From an uncultured Bacilli bacterium (GTDB lineage Bacteria > Bacillota_I > Bacilli_A > RF39 > UBA660), in contig CALVVD010000151.1 in NCBI GenBank assembly GCA_944363745.1, forward strand, positions 1 to 5,527: DNA of 5,527 bases. Reading direction: 5' to 3'. The notes under the pieces were generated by a model. It was not told where the DNA came from. It ran no database searches and worked only from the letters and a program-made list of their open reading frames with translations. Numbering within the stretch: position 1 is the stretch's first letter; every line of letters starts with the position of its first letter. The position numbers were made by a program, and so were the translations under genes. Below are positions 1 through 5,527 of the stretch, piece after piece.

Positions 1-461
1 GGAATTTGTATTTTTATGTAAGAGAAGATTTCTTCATTAAAACTAGCTCTTAAAGTCATTATTGTATTGGCATTAACTATTTTCCTAAAGTATTTACTTC
101 TAAAATAAAATGCCATATATTTATCATATACTTTTTTATTATCAATTGGTCTCAATCTCTTAGCAAATCCGCTAAATGTTGCATTTGGATAATCTTTTAA
201 TGCAACACTACTCATTGCCAATTCATCTGGAGTTTCACTTGTTCTCGTAATAAATACATCACCCTTCTTTACTGAATATTTTATTCTATCCGTATCTGAT
301 GTGTTCATTAATTCAGTTAAATTTTCAGGCAAAAAAGTATTATTAAATATATCTCTAAAAGAAACAAAAGGATATCCACTACCTGCTTGATTCTTTGAAG
401 AACTTATTCCTGATGACATAACATACAATTCATTTAATTTATATTCTTTTAATTCACTCAT
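1..461 (-). CDS. hsdS: Type I restriction-modification specificity subunit HsdS, N-terminal part (cut by window edge)
   Basis: HsdS recognises the DNA target and is the scaffold on which HsdM and HsdR assemble. From ATG at 461-459 the frame stays open for 153 residues to the left edge; the two leftover bases (CC) make residue 154 Pro. Family HsdS proteins are about 400 residues, so this is roughly the first target-recognition domain (TRD1). The TRD signature is clear: Y-K-L near residue 7, P-F-V-S-F at 31-35, GDVFITRTSE at 67-76, then SSVAL, SGFAKRLRP at 97-105, SKYFRKIV at 122-129, and a closing I-x-I-P at 151-154 that normally precedes the central conserved helices. The start is well fixed: an in-frame TGA lies at 467-465 and GGAGA at 475-471 is 9 nt upstream. 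It overlaps the end of hsdM by 8 bp. The second TRD and both conserved spacers are outside the window, so the target sequence and completeness cannot be judged. Confidence 0.93.
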   Translation of the reverse strand, partial: MSELKEYKLNELYVMSSGISSSKNQAGSGYPFVSFRDIFNNTFLPENLTELMNTSDTDRIKYSVKKGDVFITRTSETPDELAMSSVALKDYPNATFSGFAKRLRPIDNKKVYDKYMAFYFRSKYFRKIVNANTIMTLRASFNEEIFSYIKIQI

Positions 462-2115
462 ATTTCAACTTCTCCAAATTATCTTTTATTTTTTGTTCTA
501 ATATTTTATTTTTTTCAAATAGTTCATTTAACTCATTTTTATAATAATTAATTTTATTTTCAAATTCCTCTTTGGTCATTTCTACATATTCTATTTTTAT
601 TTCAAAATATTGTCCTGCACTAAATGAATAATTTTTTTCTTTTATTTCATCAAATGAAACTAAAACACTAAAATCATCAATTGCTTCCTGATTAATAAAA
701 GTATCTTCAATTTTCTTTATTTCATCATTTGATAATACGGTTTTCTGATTTTTTCCCTCTTTAACTTTACTTCCTAAATTAGAAGCATCTATCAATATTA
801 CTTTTTCTGATTTATTTACTTTATCGATAAATAAAACAGATACATTGGTTCCAGTATTTGCAAATATATTGCTTGGCATTGAAATTACACCTTTTAGCCA
901 TTTGTTATCAGTAAGTTTAGCTCTTATTGCTTTTTCTATTTTACTTTGAGCTGTTAAAAAACCTGTTGGCACAACAATTGCAGCTTTTCCATCATCTTTA
1001 AAACTGTATAGAATATGTTGAATAAAACATAAATATATAGCCATTTTTTTCTTATCTTTGTTTGGAATTTTTGGTATTCCTGCAAAAAATCTATCTGTAT
1101 CACTCCATCTTCTTTCTATTGCGTCTCTAGTTGAAGAAAAGTCTGTCTTAAAAGGTGGATTAGCAGTTATATAATCAAATTGCTTTAGCCCACTATCTGG
1201 ATTATATGGTAATTTATAATGCGATGGATTTAAAAGTGTATCTCCCTCAATTATATTATCCAAACTATTTGTCAATCCATTTAATATCATATTAATTCTT
1301 AAAAATCTTGACGACTTATTTGAAATATCTTGTGTATAAACTTGAGCTTTATCCCCAAATTTTCCTTTTCCAAGTTCATTTGCTAAATGTAAGACAAGTG
1401 AACCAGAACCTGCAGCTGGATCATATACCTCATATATTTTATCTTCTACTGGAGACATATTTACTAATATTTTAGCAATTGTACTTGAAATAACTTGAGG
1501 TGTAAAATATTCAGCATAAACGCCACTTGCAACATTGTAATCTTTTATTAGATATTCAAATATTGTACTATAAAAATCAAAGTTATTTTTAAATGCTTCT
1601 CCAAATGAAAATTTATCTTGACTTATTATTCCAAAAATATTTTTTGCAAAATTATTTCTCTTTGAAGCTTCAACATTTTCAGTTATTCTTGTAAATAGTG
1701 GTTTTCTTCCTCCATCTGCAGTATCAATACTGAATTCATCATTTTCTGGATAATTAGAAATCCTTTCCAATGCATCATCAAACAATTCATAAAATTTATC
1801 ATTTGTACTTTTATTAATTAAGTATTCAATTGTATCTTCATATTTAAAAGCTACATCTTGAGGATATGTATTGTAAAAAACAATCAACTCTTGATGTTCA
1901 TTTTTTAATATTGTTTCTAATAGCATTCCCGTCTTCTCTGAAAAATCATTTAAATTAGCCATAAATTTATCATTTAAGAACTTATATAGAAATACTGATG
2001 TTATAACTACTTCTTCACTAGCTTGATTTGATAATCCATTTGTTTGACATAAGCCTTTAAGCTCATCTATCATTTCTTTTATTTTATTCTCTAATTGTGT
2101 TACTATTTGTTCCAT
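454..2115 (-). CDS. hsdM: Type I restriction-modification DNA adenine-N6 methyltransferase subunit HsdM
   Basis: HsdM transfers methyl from S-adenosylmethionine to the N6 of adenine in the target chosen by HsdS; two copies join one HsdS. Of 553 residues, about 1-150 form the helical HsdM N-terminal domain. The gamma-class N6-methyltransferase core follows: YFTP at 203-206, AdoMet-binding motif I DPAAGSGS at 232-239, acidic QD at 262-263, catalytic motif IV NPPF at 319-322, VVPTGFL at 382-387 region, and TGTNVSVLFI at 421-430. Residues from about 510 are charged and helical, probably a coiled coil that packs on the other subunits (inference). The length is close to, slightly above, E. coli HsdM (529). 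The start is fixed by an in-frame TAA directly before the ATG, with AGGAGAG overlapping the hsdR stop. It lies 12 bp after hsdR and overlaps hsdS by 8 bp, so translation is probably coupled on both sides. No key residue is missing; it should be active. Confidence 0.97.
   Translation of the reverse strand: MEQIVTQLENKIKEMIDELKGLCQTNGLSNQASEEVVITSVFLYKFLNDKFMANLNDFSEKTGMLLETILKNEHQELIVFYNTYPQDVAFKYEDTIEYLINKSTNDKFYELFDDALERISNYPENDEFSIDTADGGRKPLFTRITENVEASKRNNFAKNIFGIISQDKFSFGEAFKNNFDFYSTIFEYLIKDYNVASGVYAEYFTPQVISSTIAKILVNMSPVEDKIYEVYDPAAGSGSLVLHLANELGKGKFGDKAQVYTQDISNKSSRFLRINMILNGLTNSLDNIIEGDTLLNPSHYKLPYNPDSGLKQFDYITANPPFKTDFSSTRDAIERRWSDTDRFFAGIPKIPNKDKKKMAIYLCFIQHILYSFKDDGKAAIVVPTGFLTAQSKIEKAIRAKLTDNKWLKGVISMPSNIFANTGTNVSVLFIDKVNKSEKVILIDASNLGSKVKEGKNQKTVLSNDEIKKIEDTFINQEAIDDFSVLVSFDEIKEKNYSFSAGQYFEIKIEYVEMTKEEFENKINYYKNELNELFEKNKILEQKIKDNLEKLKYE
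471..475 (-). promoter_or_regulatory. Ribosome binding site of hsdS inside hsdM
   Basis: GGAGA on the minus strand lies 9 nt before the hsdS ATG and within the last codons of hsdM. With the in-frame TGA at 467-465 it fixes the hsdS start. Placed here, ribosomes finishing hsdM can restart on hsdS, which would keep the two methylase subunits in proportion (inference). Confidence 0.8.
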
Positions 2116-2122
2116 TTACTTA

Positions 2123-2129
2123 CTCTCCT
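2123..2129 (-). promoter_or_regulatory. Ribosome binding site of hsdM overlapping the hsdR stop codon
   Basis: AGGAGAG on the minus strand overlaps the hsdR stop TAG (2130-2128) and ends 7 nt before the hsdM ATG. A TAA directly precedes that ATG in frame, so no longer start is possible. The overlap of stop and ribosome binding site suggests coupled translation of hsdM after hsdR. Confidence 0.8.
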
Positions 2130-5100
2130 ATTTATATAATTGAATATTTTTATATAAATCATTTAACATTTGATCATATATGCTACTAATTTTTTCAAAT
2201 AATCCTTCCTGAAATAATTTTATTGTTATCTTTTGCTTAACTGAATCTACAAAATTTTTCTTACCTTGTACCAGAAAAATATCTGTATCATAAAAATTTG
2301 CAATTTCCTCATAAATAATTCTCAATACTCTTTTTATTATTGATTGATCTATATCTTCATTTTCTGTTAAATCTTGATATGTTTTAACAAAAGCAAAATT
2401 ACCACCATAGGTATTTGAAAGTTCATCATTTTTTTCATTTATTTCTTTAGCTTTTTCTAGTGCTTCCTTTAATTGCTCTGTTAGTTCATCCATATTGTCT
2501 AAGTCTGATATATTTAATTTATTAAATACTTCTTCCAATAGTTCATTAAGCTTTCTAACTTGAATATCTTCTTTGTTTTTATTGTCTTTTATTACTCTCT
2601 GAATCTCTGTCGCTGTATCTACAAAATCTCTTATTCTTGGATCACTCTCAATATCTAGTTTTGATAAGTCTAATATTGTTATTTTTGTTTTTATAAAATT
2701 ATATAATATCTCTACTACTTCTTCATTTGAAATCACATCCATCATACCAACAGTATCAGAAGATAAATTTATAAAATCAATCCTTTCCTGAGTAGCCTTT
2801 CTTAATGCTTTATATTTTTCTGACTCTTCTGCTGATATATATTTATCCTTTACTCTTGAAATAATAAATTCAGTTTCACAATCTCTAATTCCATTTAGTA
2901 ATCTTCTAATTTTTAACAAAGCTTCTCTATTTAAATTTGTTAATTTTTTTGAAAATCTTTCAAGATTATCTATATCTTCTATAATATCTTTTAAATCTTC
3001 TAAATATTTTTGATATTTTTTATTAATATCATCTATTCCAACAACAAGTCCAGATAAAGATCCTTCATTTTCTCCGTTATCATTCATATCAGCTTCAAGT
3101 TCTTTTATATATGCTTCTATTGTATTATTATACTCCTGCTCTATATCAACAAAATCAACTATATAACCATATCTATAAATTTTTCCATTTGGTGATTTAT
3201 ATGGTCTATTAACTCTCGATATTGTCTGTAAAAGATTCTGTGCATGGGGTCCTCTTAATAAATACATTTTCTTTAATCTCTTTACATCATATCCTGTAGT
3301 AAGCATTAAATTAACAACTAATAAATCAGGAAAAGTATCATTTCTGAAGTTTAACTGATTTTCTTTATTAATTTTACTTTGTGTAGGATCAGCTGTATCT
3401 GTAATAACTAACCCTGTTTTTAATTCTGAATTTTTCTCAAACCATTTATGTACTTTTCTAGCTTGTTCATTTGTTCTACAAACAATCATTCCGCCTATTG
3501 TATTATCCGTATTTTGAAATCTAAAGTTTTTAAAGTCTCTCTCAATAAATTTCCCTAAAGCTGATATATAAGCATCTGATTCATACACATCCTTATTTTC
3601 TAATTGGTTATCTTCAATATCGAGATTTTGTTTTATTTCTTTTTTAGCGACAGTATCTATATCTTCTTTTTTTATTCTTAGCGTATAACCATCTGCAATA
3701 GACTTATCATAAAAGTATTTATGTATATAATCTCCAAATTTCAAATTTGAACGTTCTTTTTTTGAAAGTAATGGTGTTCCTGTTAAAGCAATATATATAC
3801 CATTTGCATCACATATCATCAAATTTTTAAAGAACTCTCCATTTTTAGAATAACTTCTATGGGCTTCATCTACAAAAAATACTCTTTGAACATTTGCATT
3901 ATAATCATTTTTTGCATTAGGCATTTCTCCCTCAAATTTTTGTATGTTTACAACACAATATTCTCCTATAGAATCATTTAAATTTTTTGTTGAAAGTGAT
4001 TTATTTAACTCATTAGAAAATTCAGCTTTATTATTACAATTAATAACACTAAATCCTCTACTTTCAAACTCCGAACTAGCTTGCCTTAATAAATCTATCC
4101 TATCAACTACAAAGAAAAATCTAGCAACAATGTTTTTCTTTGCATAGTAATCTCTTATAATTCTATTACTATATGCTGCTAATGCTGTTTTTCCACTTCC
4201 TTGAGTATGCCAAATAATTCCTCCTTTTCCTCCACTTTCAAGTCTATCTATAATTTTCCTTGTCGCAAAGAATTGAGGATATCTCATAATTTGCTTTTGT
4301 GGAACTTTTTCATTTACATATAATATTCCATAATATAAAAAATACAATATTCTTTCTTTATCAAATACTGACGTAATAAAGCTATTACAAGGTGTTATAT
4401 TTTTTAAATTCTCTTTAAATTCATCAGTATCACAAACTTTTTTATCATAACCTAAATCTTTAGTTATATTCTTTATTTCTTCCTCACTAATTTCTTTATA
4501 ATCATATTTCAAATTATATAATTCATCATCTTCTCTAAAAAAAGAAAAACTAGTATTATTTCCATTTGGTGTTGTATAAAATGATCCAGCCCTAACATCT
4601 TCTGCTTCATCTGAATCTTCGTATTCCATATTATTTGAGAATGCGACAATTTGAATAAGATTAAAATATTTTTTAAATGCTCCATTTTTTAATCTATCAT
4701 TTATCATTCTTTTAAATTCCTTTTGAATACCACCCTCATTATTAGGTTTTTTAACCTCTAAAAATGCTAAAGGTATTCCATTTATTAACACATTAATATC
4801 GGGTCTAAAAGATCCTACATCTGAATCTGGAGTAATACTGAATGGTAATTCATCAACTATCGCAAAGTCATTATTTTCTATATTATCAAAATCTATAAGT
4901 CTCAATTTGTCTTGAGGATTTATTAATCTATAATAAAATTCTTTTCCTAAATCATTATTTCTTATTAGATTATTTATCTCATCTAATAACTGCTTTATCT
5001 CATCATAAGATATTTCCCTGTGATTAATCTTTTCAATTGCTGGCTTAAATCTATTAATAAAAATTTTAGTATTAAAGTCTAAATCAAGTTTATCATCCTT

Positions 5101-5184
5101 TAATGATTGATAATTATATCCTATTTTTAAAAATTGGATTGTTGCTGGTATTTTAACCCTTGTATCTTCATTAAACTTTTGCAT
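2128..5184 (-). CDS. hsdR: Type I restriction enzyme motor/endonuclease subunit HsdR
   Basis: HsdR is the ATP-driven translocase and nuclease of the R2M2S complex; it reels in unmethylated DNA and cuts it far from the target. The 1018 residues are close to EcoR124I HsdR (about 1030). Domains in order: N-terminal PD-(D/E)xK nuclease with D129, E143 and K145 (PDINVL then LEVKKP), matching the D-x13-E-x-K spacing of EcoR124I; a Q-tip-like YPQFFA at 302-307; and an SF2 helicase with Walker A HTQGSGKT at 326-333 (K332), motif Ia VVDRIDLLRQ at 359-368, DEAH at 439-442, TGTP at 468-471, motif IV IVCRTNEQA at 567-575, motif V LTTGYD at 628-633 and motif VI Q-x3-R-x2-R at 653-660. Residues from about 720 form the helical C-terminal domain that should contact the methylase core, with a likely coiled coil near 895-925. 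The ATG has AAGGGAG 7 nt upstream and an in-frame TAA at 5199-5197. First gene of the operon; all catalytic motifs are intact. Confidence 0.97.
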   Translation of the reverse strand: MQKFNEDTRVKIPATIQFLKIGYNYQSLKDDKLDLDFNTKIFINRFKPAIEKINHREISYDEIKQLLDEINNLIRNNDLGKEFYYRLINPQDKLRLIDFDNIENNDFAIVDELPFSITPDSDVGSFRPDINVLINGIPLAFLEVKKPNNEGGIQKEFKRMINDRLKNGAFKKYFNLIQIVAFSNNMEYEDSDEAEDVRAGSFYTTPNGNNTSFSFFREDDELYNLKYDYKEISEEEIKNITKDLGYDKKVCDTDEFKENLKNITPCNSFITSVFDKERILYFLYYGILYVNEKVPQKQIMRYPQFFATRKIIDRLESGGKGGIIWHTQGSGKTALAAYSNRIIRDYYAKKNIVARFFFVVDRIDLLRQASSEFESRGFSVINCNNKAEFSNELNKSLSTKNLNDSIGEYCVVNIQKFEGEMPNAKNDYNANVQRVFFVDEAHRSYSKNGEFFKNLMICDANGIYIALTGTPLLSKKERSNLKFGDYIHKYFYDKSIADGYTLRIKKEDIDTVAKKEIKQNLDIEDNQLENKDVYESDAYISALGKFIERDFKNFRFQNTDNTIGGMIVCRTNEQARKVHKWFEKNSELKTGLVITDTADPTQSKINKENQLNFRNDTFPDLLVVNLMLTTGYDVKRLKKMYLLRGPHAQNLLQTISRVNRPYKSPNGKIYRYGYIVDFVDIEQEYNNTIEAYIKELEADMNDNGENEGSLSGLVVGIDDINKKYQKYLEDLKDIIEDIDNLERFSKKLTNLNREALLKIRRLLNGIRDCETEFIISRVKDKYISAEESEKYKALRKATQERIDFINLSSDTVGMMDVISNEEVVEILYNFIKTKITILDLSKLDIESDPRIRDFVDTATEIQRVIKDNKNKEDIQVRKLNELLEEVFNKLNISDLDNMDELTEQLKEALEKAKEINEKNDELSNTYGGNFAFVKTYQDLTENEDIDQSIIKRVLRIIYEEIANFYDTDIFLVQGKKNFVDSVKQKITIKLFQEGLFEKISSIYDQMLNDLYKNIQLYK

Positions 5185-5191
5185 TATTTTA

Positions 5192-5198
5192 CTCCCTT
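5192..5198 (-). promoter_or_regulatory. Ribosome binding site of hsdR
   Basis: AAGGGAG on the minus strand sits 7 nt before the hsdR ATG, at a good distance. The in-frame stop TAA at 5199-5197 partly overlaps it and rules out any upstream start in this frame. Confidence 0.8.
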
Positions 5199-5250
5199 AT
5201 TATTACATATTTTCTTTTCTAGCCTATGTTCTAACTGATATAACGTTAAT

Positions 5251-5294
5251 CCATCATCTGTATATCATATTTTTACATATCCAAGAAATGATGG
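5251..5294. repeat. Inverted repeat in the hsdR leader
   Basis: CCATCAT at 5251-5257 is the exact reverse complement of ATGATGG at 5288-5294, separated by 30 nt. In plus-strand RNA the stem extends to 10 pairs through a G-U wobble (AAT on the left, GTT on the right); in the minus-strand hsdR leader the same position is a C-A mismatch. No T-run follows on either strand, so it is not a typical terminator. It may fold in the hsdR leader or be chance. Confidence 0.4.
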
Positions 5295-5383
5295 GTTTGT
5301 AAAAAAATATATTCTCCCCTACTTTTTCTTCATTTTACACAATCCTTTCCCAAATTAATACATTATAATACTATTTATTACAT

Positions 5384-5412
5384 TTTATATCACAAAATAC
5401 TTTTTTTCTCAA
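5384..5412 (-). promoter_or_regulatory. Candidate sigma-A promoter for the hsdR-hsdM-hsdS operon
   Basis: On the minus strand, TTGAGA (5412-5407) is followed after exactly 17 nt by TATAAA (5389-5384), with an A-run in the spacer; this is close to the sigma-A consensus. Transcription would start near 5377 and leave a leader of about 190 nt before hsdR. A perfect TATAAT lies just downstream at 5367-5362 but has no good -35 box at 16-18 nt. In DNA this AT-rich such matches arise by chance, so the call is moderate. Confidence 0.45.
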
Positions 5413-5449
5413 GGAATGAGATAATATATTTTATATTTTTCAAAATTCA

Positions 5450-5473
5450 TGTTACTACTCAGCCCTAGTAACA
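5450..5473. repeat. Perfect 8-bp inverted repeat upstream of the promoter
   Basis: TGTTACTA (5450-5457) and TAGTAACA (5466-5473) are exact reverse complements around an 8-nt centre, CTCAGCCC. The dyad lies about 40 bp upstream of the candidate -35 box. No T-run follows on either strand, so a protein-binding site or a weak hairpin is more likely than an intrinsic terminator. The GC-richer centre stands out in this AT-rich region. Confidence 0.55.
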
Positions 5474-5497
5474 ATAAATTCCTAAAAATGTAAATAA

Positions 5498-5506
5498 TTA
5501 TCCACA
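5498..5506 (+). promoter_or_regulatory. Single DnaA-box match
   Basis: TTATCCACA matches the consensus DnaA-binding 9-mer exactly. It is alone: no second perfect box is seen in the non-coding region and there is no replication gene in the window. It may be a solitary DnaA site or a chance match; it does not by itself indicate an origin. Confidence 0.3.
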
Positions 5507-5511
5507 GAATA

Positions 5512-5526
5512 TTACAAGGATTGTAA
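5512..5526. repeat. Perfect 6-bp inverted repeat at the right edge
   Basis: TTACAA (5512-5517) and TTGTAA (5521-5526) are exact reverse complements around GGA. The final bases give GTAAC, also the end of the right arm of the dyad at 5450-5473. With a 3-nt spacer this could be an operator-like site. The window ends here, so the full element may be longer. Confidence 0.4.
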
Positions 5527-5527
5527 C

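Larger units (their letters stand above)
5185..5527. other. Non-coding region upstream of hsdR
   Basis: This 343-bp stretch is the only long gap in the window and no convincing gene is seen on either strand. It holds the hsdR ribosome binding site, a candidate promoter, a long leader with a 7-bp inverted repeat, an 8-bp-stem dyad at 5450-5473, a 6-bp-stem dyad at the right edge and one DnaA-box 9-mer. An open minus-strand frame of 38 codons ends in TGA at 5411-5409 and could be the tail of an upstream gene, but nothing recognisable is encoded. No hairpin here is followed directly by a T-run of the classic terminator kind. Confidence 0.6.

Noticed and set aside
3944..4147. 67-codon plus-strand open frame inside hsdR
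   Set aside because: It is antisense to the helicase region of hsdR, which carries clear conserved motifs. The predicted peptide is unrecognisable and there is no supporting RBS context, so it is a shadow frame.
454..5184. Other defence systems built on a helicase plus methyltransferase (BREX, DISARM, type III RM)
   Set aside because: The order and motifs are those of type I RM: HsdR with an N-terminal PD-(D/E)xK nuclease fused to the SF2 helicase, a gamma-class HsdM with NPPF, and an HsdS with a TRD. None of the extra genes of BREX or DISARM is present.
5382..5407. Possible plus-strand terminator: ATTTT/AAAAT stem followed by T7
   Set aside because: The stem has only five A-T pairs, no G-C pair and a 7-nt loop, too weak for an intrinsic terminator. 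The same bases fit the -10 box and spacer of the minus-strand promoter.
5498..5506. Replication origin suggested by TTATCCACA
   Set aside because: There is a single box, no box array and no dnaA, dnaN or plasmid rep gene in the window. One 9-mer is not enough for an origin.
5409..5525. Open minus-strand frame of 38 codons running in from the right edge, with a hydrophobic stretch (NILWIIIYIFRNLLLLGL)
   Set aside because: It could be the tail of an upstream membrane protein, but it spans two dyads and a DnaA 9-mer, and hydrophobic codons are expected by chance in AT-rich DNA. No family is recognisable and the start is outside the window.

Overview
The window holds most of a type I restriction-modification operon, read entirely from the minus strand in the order hsdR - hsdM - hsdS. 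The DNA is strongly AT-rich. Both complete genes have good GGAG-type ribosome binding sites, Trp is encoded by TGG and TGA is used as a stop. This fits a low-GC Firmicute (Clostridia or Bacilli) or a fusobacterium, and argues against a mollicute that reads TGA as Trp. I cannot name the species.

Layout from right to left, in the direction of transcription. Positions 5527-5185 are non-coding: a likely sigma-A promoter (TTGAGA, 17 nt, TATAAA), a leader of about 190 nt before hsdR, three inverted repeats and one perfect DnaA-box 9-mer. Positions 5184-2128 encode the 1018-residue motor and nuclease subunit HsdR. Positions 2115-454 encode the 553-residue adenine methyltransferase HsdM. Positions 461-1 encode the first 153 residues of the specificity subunit HsdS, which runs off the left edge. 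hsdR and hsdM are 12 bp apart and hsdM and hsdS overlap by 8 bp, so the three are almost certainly co-transcribed and translationally coupled.

Known roles in this family: HsdS supplies two target-recognition domains that define a split DNA target. With HsdM (M2S) it methylates an adenine in each half site. With HsdR added (R2M2S) the complex translocates and cleaves DNA lacking the mark. Every catalytic motif expected in HsdR and HsdM is present and no frameshift is seen, so these two genes look functional. Whether the whole system is intact depends on the rest of hsdS, outside the window. I saw no mobile element, tRNA, rRNA or CRISPR array. This is a recognisable system rather than a new one; what is least explained is the 343-bp region upstream of hsdR.
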